Below are positions 49,684 to 62,131 of a stretch of 64,000 nucleotides of DNA, piece by piece. The DNA is taken from the NCBI GenBank assembly GCA_022225965.2, contig JAKJXP020000048.1:194876-258875 (forward strand), given 5' to 3'. This stretch comes from Diatrype stigma (Eukaryota; Ascomycota; Sordariomycetes; Xylariales; Diatrypaceae). Both the position numbers and the translations under genes were made by a program. The notes below the pieces were generated by a model. It searched no databases, was not told where the DNA came from, and saw only the letters and a program-made list of their open reading frames with translations. Numbering within the stretch: position 1 is the first letter of the stretch; each line of letters begins with the position of its first letter.

Positions 49684-51365
49684 ATGAGCGTCGAAATTCA
49701 TGCGGCACAGAATGACGTCGGTTTTGACGAGGTTTATTCACCCCGAGACCAACGAAAAATTATCCGCCATGTGTAAGCGTGTACCCCGTTGGAACTACAG
49801 AACCTGCCCTACCACCAAGCCTTAATATCATACAGGAGCTAACCAATGCTATCATAGCGATCGGAGGCTGGTCTCTATGCTTGCCTGCCTCTATGTCATA
49901 TCACTCGTGGATCGTGTGAATGTCTCGACGGCGGCGATCGCCGGATTGAACACGGACCTCGAGCTCCAAGTGGGCTCTCGCTACTCCATTGTGATCCTGA
50001 CTTTTTTTGTGACATATACTGTTTTCCAGCCGCTTGGCACCATCCTCACCAGAAAACTTGGCCCGAGATGGTTCCTGGCCTCCATTGCTCTGGCGTGGGG
50101 CGCCGCCATGATTGGAAATGGTTTCGTCAATTCATGGGAGAGTCTCGCTGGTTTGCGGATACTGATTGGGTAAGTCAAGTTGAAAGAGTAAAAGTGGAAA
50201 TCAAGGATCACATTAAATGGTAGCATAGCTGCGAGATAGAAACACTTTGTTTACCTAACGTGTGCTAATGTCTACACCAGCGTTCTTGAAGCCGGCTACT
50301 TCCCTGGTGCAGTGTACTTGCTTAGTACCTGGTATACTAGATTCGACATGCAGAAACGATACGTTGGACTATACGGCGTCGGCTGTGTAGCCGGTGCTCT
50401 AGGCGGCATCTTAGCCTATGGTCTCTCCCAGATGGACGGTCTCGCCGGCCTGCGTGGTTGGAGATGGATTTTCATCATCGAAGGCGTCATCTCTTGCCTA
50501 ATTGCTCTCGCCTCGTACATTTTCCTCGTGGGTTTCCCAGAAGAGGCGGACAAGTCTTGGAGATTTCTAAGCAAGGAGGAGTGCGACTTCATTATTCGCC
50601 GCGTCAACCGCGACCGAGGAGACGCCATAACGGAGCCCTTCTCCCTGCGCACGTTTTTCGAATCCGCTGCAGACTGGAAGATATGGGTTTATGCCTTCAT
50701 GTTTTTCTGTGTCACGACTGTGGGGTACTCAATTAATTATTTTCTCCCTATTATTCTCCTCGGCATGGGTAAGCCACCAATACTTTTCCTTTCTTGTTGC
50801 TCAGTCTTCTGTCCTATAATCCATGATCTGACCTCGTCGCCCAGGATTCAACATCGCACAGGCCCAATGCCTCATTGTGCCACCATGGATATTCACCGGT
50901 TTGCTTATGTATGGTCAGGCTTGGCTCAGCGATCGATATCGTGTTCGAGGCCCTGTTATCGCCTTCAATGCAGTGTTTTCTTGCATTGGATTGGCACTCA
51001 TGGGGTTCCATCCATATTACGGCGTACGCTTCTTTGGTGTTTTCCTCGTCATCGGTGGCGGCAGTGGGAATATCCCTCCCGTATTGACTTATCAGGCCAA
51101 TAATATACGCGGGCATTGGAAACGCGCTTTTTGCAGCGCAACGCAGATTGGTGCTGGGGGCATCGGAGGAATCGCAGGGGCACTAGTGTTCAGGAGCCAG
51201 GATCAGCCAAGGTATCTCCCGGGGATCTATGCCTCAATCGCATGTAATGTTTGTGTCTTGGTCTGTACTGCTATCCTGTCAGTTTGGTTCCGGTACATGA
51301 ATAAGAGAGCGGAAAAAGGCCTGGTCATATTAGAAGGACTGGAGGGTTTCACTTATACACTTTGA
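49684..51365 (+). CDS. MFS permease of the anion:cation symporter (allantoate/nicotinate-like) family
   Basis: Four exons (49684-49772, 49858-50169, 50281-50768, 50845-51365) sum to 470 codons, 469 residues. Introns are 85, 111, 76 nt; the first has a GCTAACC branch. The protein starts MSVEIHAAQ and reaches the family-typical RRLVSMLACLYVISLVDRVN in the first membrane segment. Later landmarks are GVLEAGYFPGAVYLL, LYGVGCVAGALGGILAYGL, GWRWIFIIEG, and GSGNIPPVLTYQANNIRGHW in the C half. About 12 membrane helices are expected. Members (Dal5-like, 2.A.1.14) import small organic anions such as allantoate, nicotinate or pantothenate across the plasma membrane; the substrate here is not determinable. 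It converges with the thioesterase gene. Intact. Confidence 0.9.
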
Positions 51366-51828
51366 GGTAGGGGATGCAACATAGACACGAAAAACTAGGA
51401 CTATCCTTCTACCCCTTGGTTCAAATCACGGCACCGACTCCCACAACGTAGCTTTTACTCATTTACAAGCCTGGGCTTGGAGGGTTTCTAGACAGGGTTC
51501 TCAGGTAATAATGATTAGATGGATGACTGTAGACTTTTAGCATATTAGTCGATGGCGTGGTTGACGGGATTTCGACAGAACTCGGTCATTTCAAGTTCAG
51601 TTATCACTAGAACAGCGCCTAAGGGTTACCTGAGCGTCACAGTATGTTTCTCTGAAATCACGTTTTCTCAAAACAAGGTCATTGCAACCCTGGAAGTGAC
51701 AGTTCAATATAATCCCTTGTGTCTCTACAAACATATAAATATCCTCTCCGGTCGTTTGTTCACCGGGACTTAATACAAGGAAACAATTATGCGAGAGGAT
51801 TCTCTTCTTGTCAAACATGTTTCTGCCA
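51366..51828. other. 463-bp intergenic region between convergent genes
   Basis: Holds the 3' ends of the MFS permease (+) and the thioesterase (-). No other gene is seen. A GGTTCAAATC word near 51,418 does not form a tRNA. Confidence 0.5.
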
Positions 51829-52574
51829 TCATATCTTAGACACGGCCTCTCTTGTGGGCTTCGGGTGCTCCTTCTCCCATTTATCCTTGAGAGCATTTGC
51901 ACGCTCAGACTTCTGAGTGAAGGCTTCGTACAAGATGGGCCATCTACCACCAAGCGTGCGGATGTCCACCGGGCGGGCGGTCTTGATATCCATGTACGTC
52001 GTCGACCCCTTGACCTCGGCAACGATAGTTTGTTGCTTGAGCGAAAACAGTACCGTCGTTCCGTTGTTTCTAGTGGGCTCAATGTAATCCTGTCGGAAGG
52101 CCGCAATTACCTATGGTGTCGCTCAGCAAAAGAATTCAGACGTAGCTAAACATGATGTAGGAAGGGATAGCACACTGCATCAGGGTACGTGACCGGTTTC
52201 CGGATACTCAACTCGTATTTCCGGACAGCGGGGATGACGGTCGTAGCTTGAATCATGCCATCACATTCCTCTTTGCTGAGGTACTCGTCGTAGCTCTCCA
52301 TGACGCGGTAGAAGCATGCACCTAAGAAATGCATGAATTGTGTATGCATGACATGGCCGTAGGGATCCTGGTGTTCAGCCCAAAGGACTCCGTGCTCGAC
52401 CATGGTTTTGGGATCGAAACCCATGGCCTCCAGTGTTGAGAGCGCACTGGACCGGAGCGGCGCATAGGGATCAGTATTCGGATGTGGACTTGGGGCTCCG
52501 GCACGCGAGTATGGTGAGCTGTATGATGACTCAGCTAGTCGTGCGGAGGTGGGGGGAGCTGCGTTGTCTGACAT
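51829..52574 (-). CDS. Hotdog-fold thioesterase-like protein
   Basis: Two exons (52574-52176 and 52110-51829), with a 65-nt intron (GTGTGC donor, TGCTGAGCG branch), encode 226 residues. The first 45 residues are Ser/Pro-rich. The hotdog core follows as WAEHQDPYGHVMHTQFMHFL, CFYRVMESYDEYL and, after the junction, FRQDYIEPTRNNGTTVLFSL. The HQDPYGHV stretch resembles the D-x-x-G-H-V active-site region of 4HBT enzymes, which hydrolyse acyl-CoA or acyl-carrier thioesters. The chosen start is MSDNAAPP; an in-frame ATG 41 codons upstream (52,697) would add a basic/hydrophobic leader that could target mitochondria. Substrate unknown. Intact. Confidence 0.85.
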
Positions 52575-53309
52575 GGTGAGATGATCTTGCTCTGCTATCT
52601 TGAAAGTTCGATATGAACTTGATGAGGTGACGAGAAATGGTTCGAGGAAAGCGGGTGGCAAGAGTACCCAAATTTGGAAGAGCCTTGAAGACCGCAACGG
52701 ATTTCAAGGAACAGCTTAGGACTTTCTTGGCCTTTCTTTGCATGTAACACCTGATTACTATTAAACTGCCGGATGCCGAGGTTACCTGCAGGCTGCAGCC
52801 TTGCATTATTAGGTACTTAGATAGGTACTTATTTCTCCAAAACATCATATTACCAATACGGCAATGATCTTAGATTTGGCATAAATAAATAAGTTCTTTA
52901 GCCTTCATATGCTTTTATATATCTATAATATGCACTAAGTGGAAGGAAAATCCATGGGCTTCGCAGGAATACACTCCGGATATAGTTAACCCCCTGGACC
53001 TCTGTACTTTTAATATAGTACTGATACCAGGTATCAGGAAGGTATCACGGTGGTATATACCATGAATGTCACCAGTAGCCTTGGAAGCCGCCAGTATGAA
53101 CCAACCTGAACAGAACAGAACCCTGCACCTTGATAAGTGTCTGCAATATAGCGTATGCCAGTACAGGGATGGTTGCTATACCTGCCAGCCTGCTTATACA
53201 ACTAATAATCAATGTTGCACAACATTTGATAGGATTCCATTTGCATACAGGGATAGAAGGGATGGCACAAGGCTAGAGGATGGCGCTTATATAGGTAACA
53301 CAATTCCCA
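52575..53309. other. Upstream region of the thioesterase gene
   Basis: Non-coding, with the 5' side of the minus-strand gene. A plus-strand open frame at 53,066-53,320 (Cys-rich, 84 codons) runs into the MITE target site and has no recognised family. Confidence 0.4.
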
Positions 53310-53317
53310 CATCTATC
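53310..53317 (+). repeat. 8-bp target-site duplication, left of MITE
   Basis: CATCTATC, repeated exactly at 53718-53725. Confidence 0.85.
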
Positions 53318-53717
53318 TAAGGCTTGGGAATGGTTAACCATGGGTGAACCAAAAAAAACCGTTGTTTTTTTCAAAGAACCCACGGGTTACCCATGCCAAG
53401 AAATGGGTAACCACGCATACCCATATAGCAAAAAATAAAAAACCACGCATTAACCACGACGATTATTTCATTATTATTTCATATAATTTCATATAATATT
53501 ATATTAAGAAATATTCTTTTTATTTTATATTTTCATTATATATAAAAATTATATTTATTATTTATATAATTCTTAAGTTAATATTACCCATGGGTAATCC
53601 GTGGTTACTTTTGAAATGAAATTAAAAACCGCGGATCACCCGCGGGTGAAAAAAATACAACGTGGTTACCCATGGGGCCGTGGGTAAAACCTTACGGTTA
53701 GACATTCCCAACCCTTA
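53318..53717. mobile_element. 400-bp hAT-type MITE
   Basis: Terminal inverted repeats TAAGGCTTGGGAATGGTTAA and, at the other end, TAAGGGTTGGGAATGTCTAA (read inward) flank a non-coding 400-bp unit. An exact 8-bp target duplication (CATCTATC) is the hallmark of hAT transposition. Inside each end lie several GGGTAACC-type words in both orientations (near 53,335, 53,385, 53,405, 53,590, 53,664), like transposase subterminal binding sites. The middle is AT-rich. There is no transposase, so it moves in trans if at all. Confidence 0.9.
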
Positions 53718-53725
53718 CATCTATC
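53718..53725 (+). repeat. 8-bp target-site duplication, right of MITE
   Basis: CATCTATC, identical to 53310-53317. Confidence 0.85.
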
Positions 53726-54615
53726 CTGGTGGACAATCTTGCGGTGGGCTATTGCTACCCTGTGATGTGACCAGCCACGGACTTGCTTTCTAGATATGTT
53801 TTTCTTGTCGTACTGATAAGGACTTTCTGATCAGATGGCGGTAAAGCCCGGCTGCCAACAACATATGTACCTACATATGCATATGTACCTGGCGCGCGTC
53901 TTCAATACATAACAGGTTCAATGATCTACATCTGGAACGGTAGGCCCACTTGTTTTGCCACCCCTTATTTCTCTTTTTTCTTGATGCCCCCCGCTTCATC
54001 CCACTGAGTCAGTGCTCATGCCTTAACCTATCAGATGCATGGCATATGCCATTCCTTCCAACTGATATTATTTGACCTATCGGATCGATTCATCGCGTTC
54101 GCCTTTTCAATACATCCTTCTGGCCAGTGGCCGGCTGGTAATCATGTAGCATAACATCATATGATATGTCCGAATAATGGATCGCATGTCTTGCAGGTAT
54201 TCAGAGCTTAACTGCCTCAGAATGTGTCTCGTAATATGTAAGTCAATGTCTGGTGATACCACAGTCGCATTTGGACTCGCATGCTTTGCTAAGTACATGC
54301 ACATGTAGATTTAGCTGAGATTCCTAACTACGCGCAACACTTATACATACAGTGCTACGTTGGGATTGTTGAAACTACGTACTTATGTCGCCTATCTGTG
54401 TACAAATGTATTTATAAAACCTGAATTGTTGGAGCGCACTTACAAACATAGTCAGTTCAAAAGGGCTGAACACACACCAAGTTATCATGTACTCTGTATT
54501 TGGGTGCTGTTGTTCCCCCCTTGACTCCGGGATCCAGAATTCTTAGGCTACGAACCCAAGCTTCTTCATTTCTAACTAGGCTTACTACAAAGCACGCTTC
54601 CTTAATTCAGCAATC
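53726..54615. promoter_or_regulatory. Upstream region of the MCT-like transporter gene
   Basis: 890 bp between the MITE and the start codon. TTTATAAAA at 54,411 could be a TATA element about 200 bp before the ATG. Palindromic ACATATGT/GCATATGC words cluster near 53,860-53,890. No gene is recognised. Confidence 0.4.
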
Positions 54616-56093
54616 ATGGCCGCAAGTCCTCTACAAGATGAAGAGCACAAGTCGCCCGCTGCTGGGGCCTCTAACCAGAACGTTCCCGAAATTCAGGAAA
54701 CGCCAACCCCCCCCCGCTTAAGCCCCAATCAATGGCTCCAAATCCTGAGCACGTTCGTTGTCTTCTTCAACACGTGGTATGTCTCTTGATGAAGTTCTCA
54801 GTATACCCGGCTCTCTTTATGCATCCGTCCTCTTGCTAACTACTTACTTCCAATCAGGGGTTTTCTTCTCACCTCTGGCGTCTTCCAGTCGTACTACGAA
54901 CTATCACTCATCAGCGACCACTCCAGCTCCGACATAGCCTGGATTTCAACGACCTGTGCTTTTATTCTCCTGTCTGCCGGCCTCATTACCGGCCCGCTAT
55001 ATGATTACGGATTTTACAAATCGCTATTGCTAGGTGGCAGCTTTCTGCAGGTCTTCGGCCTCATGATGCTAAGCCTCTGCACACAGTACTATCAACTTTT
55101 TCTTTGCCATTCCCTTTGCGTCGGCCTCGGAGCTGGGATCCTATTCACTCCTAGTGTGGCGGCGGCAGCTGCCTGCTTGCCAAATCCTGCAACGCGCGCC
55201 AAAGCCATGGGTGTTATGGCCTGTGGCAGTAGCATAGGTACGAGAGACTCCTTGATTGCATTACTTGTCCTGTTGTTCTGTGCGGTCCTTATTGACGTAG
55301 GGGTTTAGGTGGAATCGTGTATCCCATCATGTTCCGTTTCCTGGTCCCCAAAATTGGGTTCCCCTGGACTGTTCGCTGCATTGCCTTTGTGGTTCTTGCG
55401 TTGTATCTTCTCTCCTATCCAGTCCTGGTCAACCACTGGCAGAAACAACCGGTCGTCCGCCGCTTCTTTGATCAATCAGCATTTACTGACTTGCCCTTCA
55501 TGACTTTGTCGATCGCCTCCTTACTCAGTGCTACAGCATTTTATATTCCCCTCCTTTACTTACCACTCTTTACCGAGGTGAGGATTCCATCCATTGACCC
55601 TAACTCAACCCTTGACCTTCTGGCTATCCTCAATGGAGCTTCTGTGGTTGGTCGGCTATTAGCAGGTCTCGCCGCCGCGAGATTTGGGCCTACCGAAACT
55701 ATCTTAGTTTGCCTTGTGATAGGCTCCGTTCTGTTATTTTGCTGGATTGCGGTCGCTTCGTTTGCTGGCACAATTGCGTGGGCGGTATTCTGGGGCATGA
55801 TAGCGGGTATTCTAGTGACTCTACCCGGGGCATTCGTGCCCCTCTTTTGTCCGTCTATGGTTGTATTGGGTACTCGGTCAGGAATGTACTGGAGCTGGAT
55901 TGGGTTAGGAATCCTGATAGGAAGCCCTATTGGCGGCGCGTTATATGACCTCAGGTCAGCTAGGTCAGACTATTGGCATTTGCAGATATTTGCAGGCATG
56001 TTCATGATGGGGGCTGCAATATTCACCATCTATCCGGTCATCCATTTGCGCCGGAAGGCACAAGACGCAGCAATCAGATTGTCAGGACAATAG
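54616..56093 (+). CDS. MFS monocarboxylate transporter-like protein
   Basis: Three exons (54616-54776, 54858-55237, 55309-56093) with 81- and 71-nt introns sum to 442 codons, 441 residues. A hydrophilic 40-residue N-terminus with a Pro-rich end (ETPTPPRLSPNQW) precedes the first membrane segment. Family landmarks are GVFQSYYE in the first loop, SSSDIAWISTTCAFILLSAG, GPLYDYGFYKSLLLGG, and GSSIGGIVYPIMFRFLVPKI in the middle loop. The C half has VGRLLAGLAAARFGP and GSPIGGALYDL. Fungal members of this group move riboflavin, carboxylates or secondary metabolites across membranes; the substrate cannot be assigned. Divergent from the thioesterase gene across 2 kb with the MITE between. Intact. Confidence 0.9.
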
Positions 56094-57416
56094 GTGATGG
56101 AGTAGCTTCAGGGTACTTCTTAACTATCGACTTTCATAGCTCGCAAACTCAGGATGTTTCGCTTCCTAGGGAGGGAAGGACAAAACCAGTGGTGTTATTA
56201 TATATATATGCTTTTGGTCAGTATTGCTTAACAGGAACCTAGAAATAGTTGGCATTTTCCTATGGTCCTCTGCAACAGGAATTCTTGGAATAATTGTTTC
56301 TGGTAATAATTTTGCCGCATCCTTCACGTCAGCCTCAATTTTACCATTTTAGTCCTCGAAGTCCGGGCAAAACTAACATTCAGTTTCGCGGGGTATTGTA
56401 AGGCTTGCTCCGGCACCCAGCTTTCCGTGGAGCATCTGCTGCTAACAATAGTAACGCTATACCTTTGAAAGATGTGATCGCCTTGGTAGTTTTGTACGGA
56501 GTTCAAGAACTATAGTGGTATATCCGCCTTGAGGCCAATGCTCATTAACTTGGGAATTGTCTGGGTACTACATCCTTGCCCTCTTGTCACGTATCTCAAG
56601 CTAATTAAAAGTACAGGTCTGTACATCATAGGCCCCCAACATATATAACACCACGGATGCCGTGTAATTCAGAAGAATTAGTAAGTGTATGCAGATCAAA
56701 CGGGTGTATACCCGGTCATATGTCGCATACACGCATGCACATGCAGCGCTTTTCGTGTACCCGAAAAGCAGATTGCATCTTGTAAGTAAATACGATGAGC
56801 GGCCGGTCTGTGTATTATGATGTAACGTAAGCATGCATATATCCACATCCTGTCATGTTCATTACTCTGAACAATGGAGTCAGCGGTTTTAGGTAGGTAG
56901 TCCTAAATTCCCCGTGGTAGTTTGGCTGCCGAGCAGGTCGTAGCCAACAGCTTATGCGGTTAGTAGGTGATGAGTGAGGCACAGGGTCGCAAAAGACATT
57001 GGCCAGGATGTTCCGACCACCAACTTCGATCAAGCATGGTCTGAATGAAACTTAGTCCTCGTCTTTCGACTTCCATTGGGTAGAAGGGATACACACAGCC
57101 TTGTTATGTTCTCATGAGACGTGTGAGTCTATGTTGAACAGAAGCCAAGCTGCCACTCCGAAGTTGGATTCCTATTTATATTTATGATATAACCAATATT
57201 CTTTTCAATCTTACCTCCGTCAGCCCACAAAAGGTTTCTCAGCCTAACGTTGACATGTGTGATTTCGTTAGATAGTCCCCACTATTACTTTAGTATTGGC
57301 GTATATTCAAGATATCGTATTTAGGCGACCTCGACAGCTCTGGTATGTGAACAATTATTGCCCAAATCCAAAAAAATAACAACAACAGATATCCTGTCGA
57401 GTACAGGACTGCAGTT
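56094..57416. other. 1.3-kb intergenic region
   Basis: Separates the MCT-like transporter from the rhodopsin-domain gene, both plus. Short open frames on either strand show no family resemblance. No RNA gene or repeat is recognised. Confidence 0.45.
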
Positions 57417-58928
57417 ATGGAATCACCAGACACTTTCAATTCGCCCCCTTCTGTTCAACAACGCCAGTGGCTCGATACTCCCGTTGTTCATCCACCACCG
57501 GGGTTGGTATCAAACTTCGACAACCCCCCACATCAAAACTATATCGCCTTCGCAGTAACAACTACGGGTCTCGTGCTTTCGTCTTTGATGGTGATACTAT
57601 GGGCTATTTCGAAGGTGTTCTACCAGAAAAAGATTCACCTCGGAGATTGTGAGACTACCCTCTAAAATCTACCACTATGATATTATACTATTTCTTGTCT
57701 AACAGACCTCAGTCTTTATATTCGCAGGATTTGTATGTTACCAACCGACTTACCAATGTCCGTACTGTTAACCATTGTGGAATAATAGGGAGTATTTGTT
57801 GGCTACAACTACTGCCTGTACTACTGGATTAACTTGACTGGAATGTATGTCCATACATGGGACATACGCTTGGGGGTCCTGCCCGACTTTCTCTATGTGG
57901 GTATTATCCCAAGGAATTACAATTGTTATCGCTGACGGAAGATAGAACGTCTACATCGGGTCAAATCTGTACGGTTCTATGCTCATGTCGATGAAGATAG
58001 GAATCCTACTAGAATGGGTACGGATATTCGCACCCACCGGTATCCGCAACACCTTTTCGTGGACATGCTACGCCACCTTGGCTGCCAATGTTATGTTTTA
58101 CGTCGCTGCTAAGTTCGTGACCAATTTGACGTGTATCCCACGGGAAAAGATCTGGCATCAGGAAATGGAGGGCCGCTGTATAAACGAAAGAGCCGCGACG
58201 TTTGCCAGTTCTATCGTGAACTGCGTCTCCGACTTGGTGATCCTTGCCCTCCCACAGAGCGTCATATGGCGACTGAATATGTCGAGGGCTAAAAAGACAG
58301 GCGTTGCGGCAGTATTCGCGGTGGGGATATTGTAGGTGCACCCTATAGTACCACCTTCCACAGGTTCTTACTAGTCTACAGTGGCTGTATCGCTGCCGTG
58401 TTTCGGGTGCTCACCTGTGCGGAATATTATCGATCGACCGACTTCGCATATGATCTATCACCCGTGGTACTTTGGGCGGAGGTAGAAATGACGGTGCTTA
58501 TTGGCATTGCATGTTTACCTTCCTTTCCGATACTTTTCAGAGAGTCGCGAGTCTACACACCACTTCTATCGTTGATCAAGTCATATATCAGCCAATCCAG
58601 CAGAGATAGTGCGGAAGAGTCGAAGTGGTATCGGACTCTAAACAGAACTCGCAACTCATCTAGGCGCAACGCGTACCGTGAAGTCGACGAGCTGAGCCTT
58701 ACAACATTGACGAGAACTGCAGCTACAAAAGAGAATGTTTTCGACAAACCAGGTATACCGCAACAGGAGCTCACAAACGGCCCAGTACCAACCGGCATCC
58801 GTCGTACCACTGATTTCATTGCTGAAGTACACCATGATGATAGTGATACTCACCCAAGTGTTCACAATCATCACAACCAACATCCGTGGATTTCCGATCA
58901 ACTTTCTAAACCGTCAAGCTCCAAGTAG
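57417..58928 (+). CDS. Fungal rhodopsin-domain (SAT4/PTH11-like) integral membrane protein
   Basis: Five exons (57417-57648, 57713-57732, 57789-57896, 57946-58331, 58382-58928) sum to 431 codons, 430 residues. Introns are 64, 56, 49, 50 nt. Exon 2 is only 20 nt; it is supported by phase, a GTATGT donor, and restoration of the DFFIFAGFGVFVGYNY reading. Signatures of the fungal rhodopsin domain are PPPGLVSNF before helix 1, YVHTWDIRL, IGSNLYGSM, KIGILLEWVRIFAPTGIRN, CIPREKIWHQEMEGRCI and SDLVILALPQSVIWRLNM. About seven membrane helices are expected. The last about 130 residues form a polar tail with a His/Asp-rich end. Such proteins are GPCR-like and some sense host or surface cues; the ligand is unknown. 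Intact if the micro-exon is right. Confidence 0.85.
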
Positions 58929-59822
58929 CGCGAGGAGGTCTATAATAAGACTTCGAGCCTCACTCTCTTAAGCTAGCGAGAATATTAGCAGTGTATGATA
59001 GTATCAATATTTGGAGGAAAGCCAAGTTGGCGAATAGGAACTGAGGAAATAGTAATGTGGTGCCTATAATTGATATCTAGGGTTGGTCAATCATCCCAGG
59101 AGTCTCGATATGTGATATATGTGACCGAATTAGTAACGCAGGTGCTAGATTGATAATAGAGAAAACCTTCTGGATATTAGCAGCGGTATTGGCCGGCAGC
59201 CACCTCCTCCCTGACAGGCCACAGAACAATATATAATATGCATCACCATTCGCTTACTAAAGCAGCCTAATGCTAACCGTTTAATTACCACTTGGCTCTG
59301 ACTACAAAGCTCCGCAGTGAAGTGTTGTTAAATTGGAAATACTGGGATACGTTATGATGACTACGAATCATGCACACCTAAGTTTTTTACGCCTTATTAT
59401 CCCATAGTCACTTAACCTGCACAAATGACAGTCAGATTATCATGTGGATTAAGTGATGTGACGTAGGAGATCAGTTACGATACAGGGCGTAATGGCTCCA
59501 TTACGCGTACGGGGTGTCCAGTTGGTACGGGGATGCCTAGCTGCGAAATCCGTGGATACCCGATGTAACACCACAGCCAACCCGTACAAGAGTCCTACCT
59601 ATGTAAGTACCTAGGTACTTAAAGCCCTTTTTCCTGCATTTCTTGGATGGCTCAAACCCCAAACCACTTCGTCGCTCATCCCTCAGCTCAAAACCACTCA
59701 GCTGTAGTCCTGGGAGCAGGATATATTGAATTAAGCATTCATCACATCAACGCACCACATTGCGCCCAGCCTAGCTCGTGTCACTGCTGTGCAAGAACAG
59801 TAACGAATATAGATAAAACATC
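58929..59822. other. 894-bp intergenic region upstream of the P450
   Basis: No gene is recognised. TAGGTACTTA-type words occur near 59,600-59,620. It must contain the P450 promoter; no specific element is claimed. Confidence 0.4.
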
Positions 59823-61694
59823 ATGTGTTTCACGACCTTGCTCTCTTCAATAGGAGCGTATCTTGCGACTATATTCTTACTCTATGTATGGTGAATATAC
59901 TATGGGATATATCGTATCTCTAATATCTAACCGGTTGTTACAAAATAGGGGGCTACTCTGTTCGGCTATCGCATCCTACTCCATCCCTTGCGGAGTTATC
60001 CGGGACCTTTTACGGCGAAGCTGTCCGACGGTTACGCTGGCTTCCACGGCTTGGCGTGGCGCCTTCATTTGACAACGTGGAGGGATCATTTGAAATATGG
60101 TGCGATCCTGGTTCATCTAGAAGCCGTCAATGTAGCTAACATGACCTGTATAAGGGCCCGTCATGAGATACGGCCCAAACAGGCTTATATTCAACAGTTC
60201 TGCCGCGTTTCGAGGTAATCCAATTCCCATGCTTATGGTGATGATTATCTGCTGGTCGAATATTGACGCCTAGGAAGACATCTACAAAAGCGAAAGGGTC
60301 ACGAAGTCCGACGCCTACAGAGGGACCCAGCAATTGGAGAATGTCTACAACGTCTTCAATGTGCGAGACCGGGCCCAGCACCGTGTGAAGCGCAAATTGA
60401 TTGGCCGGGCCGTGACGGATCAGTCTATGCGGAGCTTCGAGCCGACCATGACTGAGCAGATCGACGTCTTCCTCCGCCAGGTCCTCCAGGCCTCGAAGTT
60501 GAGCAGCACCAGCAGCGAACGCGTAGTCAACATGACTCGGCAGTTCAAACACCTCGGCTACGACATCGTGGGGCACCTTGCCTTCGGGTACCCACTGAGG
60601 CTCCAGACGGACGACAGCAATCGATTTGTCGTCAAGGCGAACGCGTATGGCAACTTCCGCTTGAACATGTATATGCAATGGCCGCTACTTCGGCACCTAA
60701 AGATCGAGGCCTTACTCGACCTTCTCCCAAACGGGTTGCGAGTCCGACTTTTCCAACTTATCGAGACGATGATAAAGGCCCGTCTGGCCCAGGATAAAGA
60801 CGCCAGACAGGACCTCTTCTTTTACGCAGCGGACGACTTCAAAGCAGGGACCGATGGCCTTCGTCTGGGGAACCTATGGAGCGAGGCTGTATTCTTTCTC
60901 CCAGCAGGTTCGTGTCATTGTTCCCAAAGCCAGCTTGCCTCGAAAAATGTACCCGCTAATAGCTGAGCCGAATAGGCGGCGACACCACATCGACGGCCCT
61001 AGCTAGCCTTTTCTTCTATCTATCGCGAAACCCAGCCTGCTATGCGAAGCTCGCGGACGAGATCCGCACGACGTTCCGAAGCGGCGCCGAGATACACGGC
61101 GGCCCCCAACTGGCCAGCTGTCGCTACCTCCGCGCCTGCATCGACGAGGCGCTGCGGATGTCCCCACCTCTCCCCGGCACGCTGTGGCGACAGCTAGCCC
61201 ACGACGATCCGCAGACCGAGCCGTGGATCATCGACGGCCACGTCATTCCTCCCGGCACCGAAGTCGGAGTCAACATCTACACCCTCCACCATAACGAGGA
61301 GTACTTTCCGGAGCCCTTCTTGTTCAAGCCTGAGCGATGGCTAGCAGTGGCGGAGGGGGGAGAGGAGGGCGGGAGGGAGAAGGAGCCGAAGAAAAATAGC
61401 GTGCACGACGCGTTCGCGGCCTTCTCCGCTGGCCCCCGCGGATGCGCCGGAAAAGCCATGGCGTATCTGGAGGCGAGCCTCGTCGCAGCGCGGACCCTTT
61501 GGTACTTCGACTTCGAAGCGGCTCCTGTAACGGCTGGTGCACAAGGGGCGGGGATGAGAGGCCGCACTGACGGGCGCGGGAGGGAGAACGAGTACCAGCT
61601 TTACGATGTCTTTATATCGATCCACGACGGGCCGAACCTAGTGTTCCGCACTCGCGATGAGCATTATAAGGATCTTATGGGCGGGAAAAGTTAA
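59823..61694 (+). CDS. Cytochrome P450 monooxygenase
   Basis: Five exons (59823-59885, 59949-60099, 60155-60214, 60278-60907, 60976-61694) sum to 541 codons, 540 residues. Introns are 63, 55, 63, 68 nt, most with TCTAACC or GCTAAC-like branch sites. A single N-terminal membrane anchor (about residues 4-27) is followed by the LHPLRSYPGP hinge. The I-helix oxygen-binding motif is AGGDTT (301-306), the K-helix E359-x-x-R362, the FKPERW motif precedes the heme loop, and the heme ligand is C458 in FSAGPRGCAG. All are intact, so it should be an active ER-bound mono-oxygenase. It belongs to the large fungal microsomal P450 group; substrate and CYP family are not assigned. A Gly/Glu/Lys-rich insertion lies before the heme loop. 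Same strand as the urea carboxylase-like gene 437 bp downstream. Confidence 0.92.
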
Positions 61695-62131
61695 CTACAT
61701 AGCAGGGTATGAGAGGAAGGGGGGCGGAAAGGGGGGAAGGGAAGGGTTCAAGAATGGCACTCATAAAGTGCTTCCTGAAATACTAGAGTAGCAGACCCAG
61801 GGCCCTCTTGATAGTTCGATCTGATAAGTTTGGGGTTCTATGCTCGAAAGTTCTGGCTCGTTGATAACTGCTGAACTATACTCAGTGATGGACCGAGATC
61901 ATCATGTGATCTCGATGTAACAGTGTTCCGGGTTCTTATATGTAAGCTTTCCATTGGCTACTGAAATAGGAAGGGGACGTCCCTCCGTCATATAATATGC
62001 ACCCCTCACACCCGAGGCCGTCTATGCTAGAATAAAACAACAGCGTCAGTAGAGCTCCACGGTAATCATGAGAGGAATCGCTCTTCTACGAAACTGAACC
62101 GATTACGGTCCCTTCGTGTCTACATTGAACA
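61695..62131. promoter_or_regulatory. 437-bp region between the P450 and the urea carboxylase-like gene
   Basis: Contains the P450 3' flank (purine-rich run near 61,715-61,750) and the promoter of the following plus-strand gene. No TATA box or operator is claimed. Confidence 0.4.

Noticed and set aside
51405..51450. tRNA suggested by GGTTCAAATC
   Set aside because: The bases on either side do not form a 5-bp T-stem, and no D-arm or acceptor stem is found upstream.
53066..53320. Cys-rich 84-codon open frame, effector-like at first sight
   Set aside because: Its end is set by the MITE insertion site, it lacks a convincing signal peptide, and no intron or homology supports it.
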